Shown one piece after another: positions 27,861 through 36,831 of a stretch of DNA of 64,000 nt. The stretch covers positions 372,001 to 436,000 of the forward strand of contig NZXX01000009.1 in the NCBI GenBank assembly GCA_002702065.1. Reading direction: 5' to 3'. The translations under genes were made by a program, and so were the position numbers. Origin of the DNA: Anaerolineaceae bacterium. GTDB taxonomy: Bacteria > Chloroflexota > Anaerolineae > Aggregatilineales > Phototrophicaceae. The notes beneath the pieces were generated by a model, which saw only the letters and a list, made by a program, of their open reading frames with translations, was not told the origin of the DNA and ran no database searches. Position 1 is the stretch's first letter. Each line of letters starts with the position of its first letter.

Positions 27861-30039
27861 ATCGCCCCGGCAAACCTCGCTCATGACGCAGGTCGCCAAC
27901 CGCTGGCGGCGGATCTCGCCCCGCCTGGTGCCGCTGATGGCCGTGATCACAGCCTTTATCATCGGCGTTCCGTTCATGATCCTCACCAGTGCGCGCGGCA
28001 ATATTGCTGAAGGCCTGCGCGTTTCCGGTGCGGCCTACAGTGCCCTCATCGAAGGCTCAACCGGGCTGGTGATCAACGATATTGTATCGCGCGATAATGC
28101 CGCTGCGGTCTTTGCTGTGGCTGCGCAGCAGGATATGACCCCGCGTGAATTAAACAGTCTGGCGCGCTCAGCGGCACGCATTCCCGGCGTTGGTGCGGCC
28201 AATGTCCGGCAGTACGGCGAAATCCTGGCCCAAACCGAACTGGACGACGAATCGTTCGATGCCCTGGGCGATACCATCGCGGCGCTTGAGGCCGTCGGCA
28301 CCGACACGCTGACCGCGATGCTGCCCCTCATCAACGATCTGAGCCAGCTTGAACGCAGCGAGGTTCGTGCCCTGGCGGACCCGTATCGCGGGAAGGAAGC
28401 ACTTTCCGCAGACGAACGCGCCGAACTGGAAGCGGCGGCCCCTTCGGCGGCTGACTACAGCGATGAAGACCTGCTGCGCTATATGGCGATGGTCCGGGCC
28501 GAAGGCATCGCCACGCTGGAGGAACTGGCAGAACAGGTTAACTCACTGTCGGATATGGGCATTGGACTGGGCACGCCGGAGGCAGCAGCGATCATCGACA
28601 TTGCGGCGATCTCGGCAGAAGATGTGCGCGAACTGGCCGCGACACAGGCGGTGCTGGATGAAGCAGGCATTACTGACGCGACGGCTGCTGCCGAGCAGAT
28701 GATCATGGTACGGCGCATGTTCGATGCCGACCTGTTCAGCGAGGACGCGACGGTCAATCAGGCACTGCAAAACGAATTTGATGACGTTCTACGTAATGAA
28801 CTGGTGGTGCGTCGCCCCGGCAATCGTCTGCTGGTCGCCGAAGATGACAGCGCACTGGCAGGTATCATCTGGGCCAACGCCGACGAAACGGTCCCGGACA
28901 CGATTTTTGTCCGGCTGGGCGGGCAGGCCCTGCTGTTCATTGTCTCCAACCTCGAAGCCACCATCGTGCGGTCCATTCCGTTTATCATTGCCGGGCTAGC
29001 GGTTGCGCTTGGTTTTAAGGCCGGGTTGTTCAATATCGGCGCGGAGGGCCAGCTTTATGCCGGGGCCATACTGGCGGTGTTTGTCGGCTATGCGGACTTC
29101 TTTGGCGCACCGCAAATCCTGCGGCTGCCACTGGTCATCATTGCCGGGCTGATCGGCGGGTTTCTGTGGGGGGCGCTGCCCGGCGCGCTCAAGGCCTATA
29201 CCGGTGCGCACGAAGTCATCACCACCATTATGCTCAACTTCATTGCCATCCTGACAGTCGACTGGCTCATCAAGACCCCCGGTCTGATGCAGGACCCGGC
29301 GGCCAGTATCCCGCGCACACCGTCGATTGATCTGGCCGCGCGGCTGCCACTCTTTAACGACTTTGCACCCGTCTATTATGTCTTGATCGGCCTGCTGGTG
29401 ACGGCTGTGCTGCTGCTGTGGTGGTGGCAACGCAAACCGAGGCCGGTGCTGCGGGCCATCGGCTATGGCGTGCTGGTGGCGGTAGGCGGCCTGTTCCTGA
29501 GCTGGATTACCGTGCGCGATAACCTGCACACCGGGCTGCTGCTCATGCTGCTGGCGGTCTGGTTTACGGACTGGTTCCTCAACCGGACCACGCTCGGCTT
29601 CGAACTGCGCACCGTCGGCGCCAACCCCAACGCCGCCCGCTATGCCGGCATGAACGTTCGCCGCAATATCATTCTGGCACTGGCGCTCAGCGGGTTGCTG
29701 GCCGGGCTGGCCGGGGCTATTGAGGTTTCCGGTAAGGAATTTTATATGGTGGCGGGTTTCTTTTCCGGCGTGGGCTTCGATGCAATCGCTGTGGCGCTGC
29801 TGGCGCGGACCAACCCGCGCAATATGATCGTGGCGGGTTTGCTGTGGGGCGGGCTGATCACCGGCGCTGGCCTGATGCAGATCAACGCCAATATTTCGAT
29901 TGATCTGGTGCGCATCATCCAGGCCTTGATCATTATGTTTATCGCTGCTGATGTCATTATCCGCTACGTCTGGCGGGTGCCTGAAGCATCTGCCGAGGAA
30001 AAAGAGGCTGCACTCTTCTCGAAAGGCTGGGGAGGTTAA
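27853..30039 (+). CDS. ABC importer permease (BmpC/NupP-like) with large inserted domain
   Basis: A 728-residue permease of the BPD_transp_2 family, about twice the usual ~350. One membrane helix at about 26-46 is followed by roughly 280 mainly helical, acidic residues (about 70-345, many Ala and Glu) before the normal core begins (GLAVALGFKAGLFNIGAEGQ at about 381). A second hydrophobic insertion lies at 510-570. The end matches the family (FFSGVGFDAIAVALLARTNP). The insert would face outside and might bind ligand or partner proteins. It is the middle gene of the importer operon. Confidence 0.9.
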   Translation: MTESPRQTSLMTQVANRWRRISPRLVPLMAVITAFIIGVPFMILTSARGNIAEGLRVSGAAYSALIEGSTGLVINDIVSRDNAAAVFAVAAQQDMTPRELNSLARSAARIPGVGAANVRQYGEILAQTELDDESFDALGDTIAALEAVGTDTLTAMLPLINDLSQLERSEVRALADPYRGKEALSADERAELEAAAPSAADYSDEDLLRYMAMVRAEGIATLEELAEQVNSLSDMGIGLGTPEAAAIIDIAAISAEDVRELAATQAVLDEAGITDATAAAEQMIMVRRMFDADLFSEDATVNQALQNEFDDVLRNELVVRRPGNRLLVAEDDSALAGIIWANADETVPDTIFVRLGGQALLFIVSNLEATIVRSIPFIIAGLAVALGFKAGLFNIGAEGQLYAGAILAVFVGYADFFGAPQILRLPLVIIAGLIGGFLWGALPGALKAYTGAHEVITTIMLNFIAILTVDWLIKTPGLMQDPAASIPRTPSIDLAARLPLFNDFAPVYYVLIGLLVTAVLLLWWWQRKPRPVLRAIGYGVLVAVGGLFLSWITVRDNLHTGLLLMLLAVWFTDWFLNRTTLGFELRTVGANPNAARYAGMNVRRNIILALALSGLLAGLAGAIEVSGKEFYMVAGFFSGVGFDAIAVALLARTNPRNMIVAGLLWGGLITGAGLMQINANISIDLVRIIQALIIMFIAADVIIRYVWRVPEASAEEKEAALFSKGWGG

Positions 30040-30042
30040 CCG

Positions 30043-31344
30043 ATGGCGACACTAGATACGCCTATCCAGACAAAAACAAACCAAAGCTGGCGCAGCGCCA
30101 TCCATGTGACCCGAATCGGGATTTTCTCGGTCGCCTTTATCCTGCTCGGTGTGTGGATCCTGCTGGGGGCACTGCCTCAGATTGCGCCGGATGCTATCTC
30201 CACCCTGACTTTTACGACGGATCAATCGGTTGCGCTGTCGATAACGGTTGTGCCGTACATGACGGTGGTCGCCCTGCTGTTTATTCTGACAGGCGCGCTG
30301 GGGCTGGTTCCGCTGGAAAACCTGCGGCGCGTGCGCATTGCGCTGCTGATGGTGGGCGCCCTGCTGATTATCCCCAGTATTCTGATTATGGCGGCTGCCG
30401 GGCAGAGCACCAACGCTACCAGTATGCTCGCCTCCAGCCTGCGCCTGGCGACACCGATTGTGATCGGCGCGCTGGCCGGCATCTGGTGCGAACGGTCGGG
30501 CGTGGTCAACATCGCCATCGAAGGCATGATGCTGACCGGCGCAGCCTTTGGCTTCGTCGCCTATTCGCTGATCGTGCCTTATCTTCAGGACACCTCGCTT
30601 TCCCTGTGGTTCGGCGTGCTGATCGCCGTGCTTGCCGGTGGATTAATGGCGGCCCTGCACGCGTGGCTGTCGATCACCTTCAAAACCGACCAGATCGTCA
30701 GCGGTACGGTGATCAATATTCTGGCGCTGGGCTTAACCAGCTTCATGCGCCGCGAAGTGCTGCTGGCGACCCAGGGGGCCGGGCGTGCCACCTTGCAGAG
30801 CATCCCCATACCGGGTCTCAGCGAGATTCCGGTCGCCGGTGAAATTTTCTTCAGCGGTAAGCCCATCTTTTACCTGATGTTTGTGCTGCTCATCGTGACG
30901 CACGTCATGCTGTTTTATACCCGCTGGGGGCTGCGCACCCGCGCTGTCGGCGAGAACCCGCACGCCGCCGACACCCTGGGGATTAACGTGCTGCGCACCC
31001 GCTGGATCAACGTCATCATCGGCGGCATGATCGCCGGGCTGGCCGGGGCATGGCTGACCATCGAAACCACCGGGTCGTTTGACGACAACATGACGGCAGG
31101 GCGCGGCTTTATCGCGCTGGCGGCCATGATCTTCGGCAAATATCTGCCATTCGGGGCCTTCGGCGGCAGTTTGCTGTTCGGTTTTTCCAGCGCCCTCGAA
31201 ACCCGCTTCCAGATTCTCGGCGTCAGCCTGCCACCCCAGTTCTTGCAGATGACACCCTACATCGTCACGATTGTCGTGCTGGCCGGGCTGGTTGGCCGGT
31301 CGCGCCCGCCCGCTGCCGATGGCGAACCCTACGAAAAAGAATAA
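30043..31344 (+). CDS. ABC importer permease, second subunit
   Basis: A 433-residue BPD_transp_2 permease. An extra N-terminal block of about 120 residues with three membrane helices precedes the core that starts at LRLATPIVIGALAGIWCERSG and VVNIAIEGMMLTGA. The EAA-like loop is RAVGENPHAADTLGINV, and later LAAMIFGKYLPFGAFGGSLLFG is typical of the nucleoside/BMP importer subgroup. It pairs with the 728-residue permease in a heterodimer. It follows that gene by three bases; no substrate-binding protein gene follows in this window. Confidence 0.92.
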   Translation: MATLDTPIQTKTNQSWRSAIHVTRIGIFSVAFILLGVWILLGALPQIAPDAISTLTFTTDQSVALSITVVPYMTVVALLFILTGALGLVPLENLRRVRIALLMVGALLIIPSILIMAAAGQSTNATSMLASSLRLATPIVIGALAGIWCERSGVVNIAIEGMMLTGAAFGFVAYSLIVPYLQDTSLSLWFGVLIAVLAGGLMAALHAWLSITFKTDQIVSGTVINILALGLTSFMRREVLLATQGAGRATLQSIPIPGLSEIPVAGEIFFSGKPIFYLMFVLLIVTHVMLFYTRWGLRTRAVGENPHAADTLGINVLRTRWINVIIGGMIAGLAGAWLTIETTGSFDDNMTAGRGFIALAAMIFGKYLPFGAFGGSLLFGFSSALETRFQILGVSLPPQFLQMTPYIVTIVVLAGLVGRSRPPAADGEPYEKE

Positions 31345-31351
31345 CTTCAGG

Positions 31352-31376
31352 TGCTCCCCCCAGGAATTGGGGGGCA
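31352..31376 (+). terminator. Hairpin after importer operon
   Basis: CCCCCCA at 31356-31362 and TGGGGGG at 31368-31374 form a 7-base GC-rich stem with a 5-base loop just after the second permease gene. A proper T-tract is missing, so termination may be partial. Confidence 0.45.
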
Positions 31377-31436
31377 TCGCAAATTTAGACTACCCTAAAC
31401 TGTAGACATCGGTACGTCTATTGACTTGGGTGGAAC

Positions 31437-32147
31437 ATGAACACACAGGACTCGCTTGCCCGCATCAATATCTGGGGCGTCAACACCATCGCCAAACAAA
31501 TTCTCTCGCCTGTCATTCTGGGGGTGATCCTGTTTGCGCTGGCCGGCACCACCGATTGGTTCTGGGGCTGGGTCTTTAACATTGTGCATGCGCTGGCATG
31601 GCTGCTGATGACGGTTGTGCTGATCATCTGGAATCCGGAACTGCTGAACGCACGGGGTAAACGCCGCGACGACGCCAAACGCTGGGACATGATTATTCTG
31701 GCGATCTATGGCCTCGACTGGATTATCATGGTGGTATTGGGCGCGCTGGATATGCGCTATGGCTGGACAGGGCCGGTAGCACTGGTCTGGCATATCGTGG
31801 GCAATGCGCTCATTCTGGTGGGTTTCGCCCTGACATCGTGGGCCATGGCGGTCAACCGCAATTTTGAGGTCGCGGTGCGCATACAAGACGACCGCGGCCA
31901 CAACGTCATCACCGGCGGACCCTATCGTTATGTGCGGCATCCGGGTTACACCGGCGTGATTGTGGCATTCTATCTGGGCATGCCGCTGGCGTTGGGGTCG
32001 TGGCCGGCGGCGGTGGCGGCGCTGATCGGACTGGTAGTGATGGTTATCCGCACTGCGAAGGAAGACCAGACCCTGCACGAGGAACTGCCGGGCTATACCG
32101 ACTTCGCGCAGGATACCCGCTACCGGCTGATCCCTGGCGTCTGGTAA
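31437..32147 (+). CDS. Isoprenylcysteine carboxyl methyltransferase family protein
   Basis: A 236-residue integral membrane methyltransferase of the ICMT/PEMT superfamily with about five hydrophobic helices. The S-adenosylmethionine region is GGPYRYVRHPGYTG, the hallmark RHPxY motif, followed by a hydrophobic helix and the C-terminal EDQTLHEELPGYTDFAQ with the conserved Glu and Tyr. Bacterial members methylate lipids, isoprenoids or small molecules; the substrate is unknown. No close partner is evident. Confidence 0.88.
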   Translation: MNTQDSLARINIWGVNTIAKQILSPVILGVILFALAGTTDWFWGWVFNIVHALAWLLMTVVLIIWNPELLNARGKRRDDAKRWDMIILAIYGLDWIIMVVLGALDMRYGWTGPVALVWHIVGNALILVGFALTSWAMAVNRNFEVAVRIQDDRGHNVITGGPYRYVRHPGYTGVIVAFYLGMPLALGSWPAAVAALIGLVVMVIRTAKEDQTLHEELPGYTDFAQDTRYRLIPGVW

Positions 32148-32203
32148 AAAAGCAGACGCATCACCAGAGGATCATGGTTATCATCCGGGATGCGTCTGAC
32201 AAA

Positions 32204-32277
32204 GTGGGTCGTTGATGTACCGCTGCGATCCCCCCTTGCTTGATCCCCCTTATTAGCAGGGCACATCAACGACCCAC
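32204..32277. repeat. 15-base perfect inverted repeat at gene end
   Basis: GTGGGTCGTTGATGT at 32204-32218 is repeated in inverted form at 32263-32277, with 44 bases between. The right arm is part of the coding end (residues WVVDVP) of the small minus-strand gene at 32253-32510. It could be an inverted duplication, a long hairpin that ends or stabilises the transcript, or both. Confidence 0.7.
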
Positions 32278-32510
32278 AGTTCATGACCAGCCGCAGGTTC
32301 ATCGACAACCAGGGTGCCATTTTTGGACCCGGCCAGCCGCCAGCCCAGTGCAATCAGGCTGCGCCCCAGCGACACATTGAACTGTGGCGCCTTGCGGTTG
32401 GCTTTGCGGGCAGCCCGCGCAATTTTGACCAGACGGTGATGATCTGCCTGCCGATGAAACTCCTCAATCTGGTACTTGCCAGCCAGTGGTGCACGGTTTA
32501 GATCATACAT
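32253..32510 (-). CDS. Small conserved-looking protein of unknown function
   Basis: An 85-residue protein starting MYDLNRAPLAGKYQIEEF. The ATG at 32510 is supported by AGGGAGGG about seven bases upstream, so a longer in-frame reading from 32621 is unlikely. The middle is basic with many Arg and Lys (RLVKIARAARKANRK), followed by a possible amphipathic helix and a short beta end. No membrane segment or metal motif is certain. It is transcribed opposite to both flanking genes and its last codons form one arm of a long inverted repeat. Confidence 0.6.
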   Translation of the reverse strand: MYDLNRAPLAGKYQIEEFHRQADHHRLVKIARAARKANRKAPQFNVSLGRSLIALGWRLAGSKNGTLVVDEPAAGHELWVVDVPC

Positions 32511-32639
32511 CGCATAACCCTCCCTTGTATCTGATACGTATGATATTCGGCAAACGCCTAGAAATCGCCGAGAGCGTGCAGAGAAATCGAATGCGCTATA
32601 ATCAGGAGCATCATCCGGCAACCAAGGAGCATCGTTTCC

Positions 32640-33602
32640 ATGACACTTTATCCTCTATTGCTGAACCCGGCGCTTCATGTGAAGGTGTGGGGCGGGCGCA
32701 GGCTCGACACGGTGATGGGGAAGTCCCTGCCGACCGATGAGCCTTATGGCGAATCGTGGGAGATGCACGATACGGCAACCGTCGCCAACGGACCGCTGGC
32801 TGGGCAGACACTGGGCGAGGTACTGGCCGCCCACGGACGTGATCTGGTTGGGCCGGGTGCCGACCCTGCCGAGGGTTTGCCGCTGCTGGCCAAGTTTCTG
32901 GACGCCACCGACTGGTTATCGGTCCAGCTGCACCCCAACGATGAACAGGCCCGCGAACTCGAAAATGACCCGCGCGGCAAGACCGAAGCCTGGTATGTGA
33001 TCGAGGCGCAGCCGGGTGCCCGACTGGTCATCGGCCTGACGCCGGGCACCACCCCGGACCAGATGGCGGCGGCCATCGAGAACAACTCGCTCGAAGACCT
33101 GCTCGTTTATGCCGATGTTGTACCGGGGGACGTGCTGTTTGTGCGCGCCGGGACAATCCACGCACTGGGGCCTGGCCTGCTCATTTATGAAATCCAGCAG
33201 TCATCGGACATTACCTACCGGTTGTATGATTGGGGGCGTGTCGGGCTGGATGGCAAACCGCGCGATCTGCATATCGAAAAAGGCAAGCAGGTCGCCAACC
33301 TCGACACGCTGCCGACCATTGTTCACACAGGCGACAAGACGGGCCAGACCGTCGACATTGTCCGGTCTGCTTACTTCACCACGCTGCTGTATCAGCTGAC
33401 CGAACCGCACGATGCCAGCATCGAACTGGATACCGGCCAGCAGCAGTTTCATATCCTGACATGTATTGACGGCACCGCAACCGTCAAGGCGGGGCAAACC
33501 CGGCTGCAACTGGTCAAAGGCCAAACCGCTTTGATCCCCGCACGCACCGGAACCTATTCGCTGGAAGGCCCGGCACGCGTCCTGTGCTCATACGAGAGCT
33601 AA
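32640..33602 (+). CDS. manA: Mannose-6-phosphate isomerase, class I
   Basis: A 320-residue type I phosphomannose isomerase that interconverts mannose-6-phosphate and fructose-6-phosphate. The cupin zinc ligands appear as Gln and His in SVQLHPNDEQA, Glu in GKTEAWYVIE and His in AGTIHALGPG. Its length fits the short Bacillus-type class. The product feeds GDP-mannose and other surface sugars. The start MTLYPLLLNPALHVKVWGG is typical of the family. It stands alone, with no glycosylation genes beside it here. Confidence 0.92.
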   Translation: MTLYPLLLNPALHVKVWGGRRLDTVMGKSLPTDEPYGESWEMHDTATVANGPLAGQTLGEVLAAHGRDLVGPGADPAEGLPLLAKFLDATDWLSVQLHPNDEQARELENDPRGKTEAWYVIEAQPGARLVIGLTPGTTPDQMAAAIENNSLEDLLVYADVVPGDVLFVRAGTIHALGPGLLIYEIQQSSDITYRLYDWGRVGLDGKPRDLHIEKGKQVANLDTLPTIVHTGDKTGQTVDIVRSAYFTTLLYQLTEPHDASIELDTGQQQFHILTCIDGTATVKAGQTRLQLVKGQTALIPARTGTYSLEGPARVLCSYES

Positions 33603-33616
33603 GCCGATAAACAACC

Positions 33617-33636
33617 GGGAGGGGTGGTCCCCTCCC
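33617..33636. repeat. GGGAGGGG hairpin
   Basis: GGGAGGGG at 33617-33624 and CCCCTCCC at 33629-33636 form an 8-base stem with a 4-base loop between the convergent manA and SRPBCC genes. It is related to the GGGAGGGC hairpins at 26163 and 39821 and may help end both transcripts. Confidence 0.5.
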
Positions 33637-33657
33637 ACAGCAGACAGATCAGCCCTG

Positions 33658-34113
33658 TCAAAAACCCTGCGGAAACGGCACCGGCAGGCCACAGACATAG
33701 GCTTCCAGATTCTTCAGCGCCTGCTCCCACCCTACCGTATCCACTTCCAGATGCTGCTGGCGGACCTCCGGTGGCAGGGCCTCCAGCCCACCCATGCGGA
33801 CTGTCACCTGCGTGCCACCGCGCACTTCATCTAGCCAGTAACGCGTGGTCAGCACCCGGTCCGGCAGGCTGCGCGTGGTGAAATAGCGGGGCGGTTCGCA
33901 CACCTCGATCACTGCGATGTCAATCGCCATATCGCCAGCGTAGACCGTCAACTTGCCATTTTCATCCTGTCGCACCGGCACAGCAGCCGTATCCGGCGCA
34001 AACCAGTGCATGATCTGGCCGGGGTCTGTCACCGCTGCCCAGACTCGTTCGCGCGGCCTATCAATCCAGATGTTGCGTTCGATAACCTGTTCCCTGATGA
34101 CAGCCTGTTTCAC
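33658..34113 (-). CDS. SRPBCC (AHSA1-type) domain protein
   Basis: A 151-residue START-like protein of the AHSA1/Aha1 C-terminal type. The family start IERNIWIDRPRERVWAAVTDP leads to IMHWFAPD, then a beta sheet with RYFTTRSLPDRVLTTRYWLD and a final helix EALKNLEAYV. Such proteins bind small hydrophobic molecules, but ligands are mostly unknown. A GTG at 34113 with GGGAGGGGG just upstream is the likely start; longer in-frame ATGs near 34167 have no ribosome site. It follows the DrrAB exporter genes, 60 bases away, and could share their transcript. Confidence 0.85.
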   Translation of the reverse strand: MKQAVIREQVIERNIWIDRPRERVWAAVTDPGQIMHWFAPDTAAVPVRQDENGKLTVYAGDMAIDIAVIEVCEPPRYFTTRSLPDRVLTTRYWLDEVRGGTQVTVRMGGLEALPPEVRQQHLEVDTVGWEQALKNLEAYVCGLPVPFPQGF

Positions 34114-34173
34114 AGCCTGCCCCCTCCCATTGACCCGATCAGCACACAATCCGCGTGGCATCATCATCGCTGG

Positions 34174-35022
34174 CTAACGCGCGTTCTTATTGCGATACAG
34201 GTACATGGTCAGCGGGCCAAAGATGCCGATCAAAGCCGCGCAGGCCAGCAGCACCCAGCCGATCTGATCGGCGGTGGCGGTGCCGTGCATCAGGCCGCGA
34301 ACCGCCGTTGCTGTGTGGCTGACCGGATTAATATTGACAAACACCTGTAACCAGGATGGCATGGTTGCCGGGTCCACAAAAATGTTGCTGGCAAAGGTCA
34401 GGGGGAAAGTCGCCATCGCGCTGACACCCATCACCGACTCTGGCGTCTTCATCAGCAGCCCCAGCGTGGTCCAGATCCATGACAGGCTGAAGGCAAACGT
34501 GAGGATCAGCAGCAGCGACAGCACCACACCGACGATGCCCGCGCCGGGCCGGAAACCCAGAATCAGCCCCAGCACAATCACCACCAGCGAAGCCAGCGTA
34601 TAGCGCACGCTATCACCGAGCAGCGCGCCGACCAGCACCGCAGGCCGCCAGAATGGCAGCGACCGGAAGCGGTCAAAAATGCCTTTGGAAATATCCGTGT
34701 TCAGCGCAACCGCCGTGTACATCGAGATCATGACCAGCGTCATCACCAGAATGCCGGGCAGCAGAAACTGCAAATACTCGCCGACGGAACCCGCCAGCGC
34801 GCCGCCAAACAGAAAAGTAAACATCAGCGTCATCATGATGGGGAACATGGTGACATCAAATAACTGCATCGGCACATGCTTGATCTTCAGAATCGCGCGC
34901 CATGCCAGCGTCAGCGAGGCATCCAGCGGATTCGGACGAGAAGGCCGGGAACGGTTGGCAAGCGCCGTTTGCAGGGTCGCCTGTTCGGGTGTGGGTGTGA
35001 GGGTGGTTGGTGTGGCGGTCAT
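34174..35022 (-). CDS. ABC-2 type exporter permease, DrrB-like
   Basis: A 282-residue ABC-2 membrane subunit with about six hydrophobic helices. The region PIMMTLMFTFLFGGALAG and the later ISKGIFDRFRSLPFWRPAVLVGALLGD are hallmarks of the DrrB/NodJ group, which exports drugs, glycolipids or lipids. The C-terminal FVNINPVSHTATAVRGLM is also typical. The start codon overlaps the stop of the ATPase gene by four bases, so the two are translationally coupled. The substrate is unknown. Confidence 0.9.
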   Translation of the reverse strand: MTATPTTLTPTPEQATLQTALANRSRPSRPNPLDASLTLAWRAILKIKHVPMQLFDVTMFPIMMTLMFTFLFGGALAGSVGEYLQFLLPGILVMTLVMISMYTAVALNTDISKGIFDRFRSLPFWRPAVLVGALLGDSVRYTLASLVVIVLGLILGFRPGAGIVGVVLSLLLILTFAFSLSWIWTTLGLLMKTPESVMGVSAMATFPLTFASNIFVDPATMPSWLQVFVNINPVSHTATAVRGLMHGTATADQIGWVLLACAALIGIFGPLTMYLYRNKNAR

Positions 35023-36029
35023 GCCGAAATCTCCTCTGTCGTCTGTGTCTCATCTTCAATAGGCTGGCCGGTCAATGCCAGAAACACTTCATCCAGACTG
35101 GGCTGGCCCAGTGAAAAATCCGTCACCGCAATACCCGCCTGCGATAACTGTGTCAGGGTATCGGCGACGCGTTCCGGGTTCGCAACCTGGGCGGACAGCG
35201 CCGCCGGGTCAGCTTCGAGGTTCACCGGTACGTCGAGGGTTTGGGAGACAATCTGTTCCGCCAGCGGACGGTGGACCGGGTCGTGCAGCCGCACGCGCGC
35301 CGTGCCTGCGCCAACCGAGGTTTTCAGCTCGCCAATCGTGCCATTGGCGATCACCCGCCCATGATCGATAATCACGATCCGGTCTGCAAGTTGGTCGGCT
35401 TCCTCCATATACTGGGTGGTCAACAGCACCGTAGTGCCCGATGCCAGCAGCGTGCGCACGATGTCCCACACCTGCCGCCGGCTGCGCGGGTCCAGCCCCG
35501 ATGTCGGCTCATCCAGAAAGAGGATGTCCGGGCTAACGACGATACTCGCGGCAATATCGAGCCTGCGCCGCATCCCGCCGGAATAATGTTTCACCTGACG
35601 GTCCGCCGCTTCGGTCAGATCAAATGCGCCCAGCAGTTCGTTGGCGCGCACCTTTGCCTGCCGCCACGAATACCCCAGCAGCCGAGCCACCAGAATCAGG
35701 TTTTCCATGCCCGTCAGTTCATCATCGACCGATGCGAACTGTCCGGTCAGGCTCACGCGGCGGCGCACCGCATCCGGTTCGCGCGCGACATCGTGGCCAA
35801 AGACGGTGGCCGTACCCGAATCCATGCGCAGCAAAGTAGCGAGAATACGAATCGTCGTGGTCTTGCCTGCGCCGTTGGGGCCGAGCAATGCCAGCAGTTT
35901 CCCCCGTTCAACCTGCAAGCTGATCCCCTTCAGCACTTCCGTCTTGCCATAAGACTTACGCAGATTGTGTACTTCGATGGCATATTTGCCGGGCTGTATT
36001 TCTCTGTGATTGGTGCTGCTTCTGTTCAA
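35019..36029 (-). CDS. ABC exporter ATPase, DrrA-like
   Basis: A 336-residue ATPase of the daunorubicin-resistance (DrrA) type. It has Walker A GPNGAGKTTT, the signature YSGGMRRRLDIA, Walker B ILFLDEPTSGLD and the H-loop region TTVLLTTQYMEEAD. A C-terminal ~80 residues with LSQAGIAVTDFSLGQPSLDEVFLALTG matches the DrrA extension. Translation starts at TTG 36029 with GGGAGG upstream; no good ATG exists. A clear promoter lies at 36066-36094. With the permease gene it forms an efflux pump. Confidence 0.9.
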   Translation of the reverse strand: MNRSSTNHREIQPGKYAIEVHNLRKSYGKTEVLKGISLQVERGKLLALLGPNGAGKTTTIRILATLLRMDSGTATVFGHDVAREPDAVRRRVSLTGQFASVDDELTGMENLILVARLLGYSWRQAKVRANELLGAFDLTEAADRQVKHYSGGMRRRLDIAASIVVSPDILFLDEPTSGLDPRSRRQVWDIVRTLLASGTTVLLTTQYMEEADQLADRIVIIDHGRVIANGTIGELKTSVGAGTARVRLHDPVHRPLAEQIVSQTLDVPVNLEADPAALSAQVANPERVADTLTQLSQAGIAVTDFSLGQPSLDEVFLALTGQPIEDETQTTEEISA

Positions 36030-36065
36030 GCGCCGCCTCCCATGTGAAACTTGTAAGTTGCGTAA

Positions 36066-36094
36066 ATTATATTAGAAAAAATGTTCTATTGCAA
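36066..36094 (-). promoter_or_regulatory. Sigma-70 promoter of drrAB-like operon
   Basis: On the minus strand TTGCAA (36089-36094) and a perfect TATAAT (36066-36071) are separated by 17 bases. Transcription would begin near 36059, about 30 bases before the TTG start of the ATPase gene. Confidence 0.75.
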
Positions 36095-36167
36095 CCCCTA
36101 TTCTTTAGGTTTTTAGAAAATATTCCGGCTGATCAATCTATAGATGGCGAACAAAATGATGACCTTG

Positions 36168-36196
36168 TTGCCGAACACGAACATATGGTCTAAACT
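36168..36196 (+). promoter_or_regulatory. Promoter of DHFR-family gene
   Basis: TTGCCG (36168-36173) and TAAACT (36191-36196) are 17 bases apart, 50 bases before the start of the reductase-like gene. With the divergent promoter at 36066-36094 they share a short, AT-rich regulatory region. Confidence 0.55.
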
Positions 36197-36246
36197 GATC
36201 GAATGAGCAATGTTACAAACCACATCCCGATAACGGGGAGAACACG

Positions 36247-36807
36247 ATGAGAAAAATAATCTACGGCATGATGGCGTCGCTGGATGGCTATATCACGGGG
36301 CCGGATGGCGGTCTGGATTGGGCCATCATCGACGCTGAGCTGCATACCTTTGTGAACAACCGGGAGCGCAAAATCGGCACCTTCCTGTACGGGCGAGGCC
36401 TGTACGAGACAATGGCCGCCCACTGGCCCACTGCCGATCAGAACCCGGATGCGCCGGACTTTGAAGTTGAGTATGCCCGTATCTGGCAGCAGATTCCCAA
36501 AGTCGTCTTTTCGAAAACGCTGGAGCAGGTTGGCGACAACACGCGGTTGGTACGCGATAACATCTTCGAGGAAGTGCGCAGGCTGAAAGCGCAGCCCGGT
36601 GCGGATATGATCGTCGGCGGGGCAACGCTGGCAGCGGCGTTTCTGGCAGAGGGTCTTGTCGATGGCGTCGAGGTTTATGTGCATCCCGTCATCGTGGGCA
36701 GCGGCACACCGTTTTTGCCCAATGTGCCCCAACGCACCAATCTGAAACTGGTCGAAACACAGCACTTTGGCTCTGGGGTGGTTTTCCTGAGCTATGAGGT
36801 GGCTTAG
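36247..36807 (+). CDS. Dihydrofolate reductase (RibD C-terminal) family protein
   Basis: A 186-residue protein of the RibD C-terminal/DHFR-like family. The start RKIIYGMMASLDGYITGPDGG is the family hallmark, followed by LYGRGLYETMAAHW and the nucleotide-binding DMIVGGATLAAAFLAEGLVDG. These proteins bind NADPH, but most, including this one, have no proven substrate and are not housekeeping DHFR. It is the first of three relatives in 5 kb. The HEAT-like gene follows 25 bases later in the same direction. Confidence 0.87.
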   Translation: MRKIIYGMMASLDGYITGPDGGLDWAIIDAELHTFVNNRERKIGTFLYGRGLYETMAAHWPTADQNPDAPDFEVEYARIWQQIPKVVFSKTLEQVGDNTRLVRDNIFEEVRRLKAQPGADMIVGGATLAAAFLAEGLVDGVEVYVHPVIVGSGTPFLPNVPQRTNLKLVETQHFGSGVVFLSYEVA

Positions 36808-36831
36808 CGAATCATGACTGAGGAATTCAAC

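Noticed and set aside
32511..32621. N-terminal extension of the 85-residue minus-strand gene
   Set aside because: A good ribosome site lies directly before the ATG at 32510, and the extra residues have no matching start signal.
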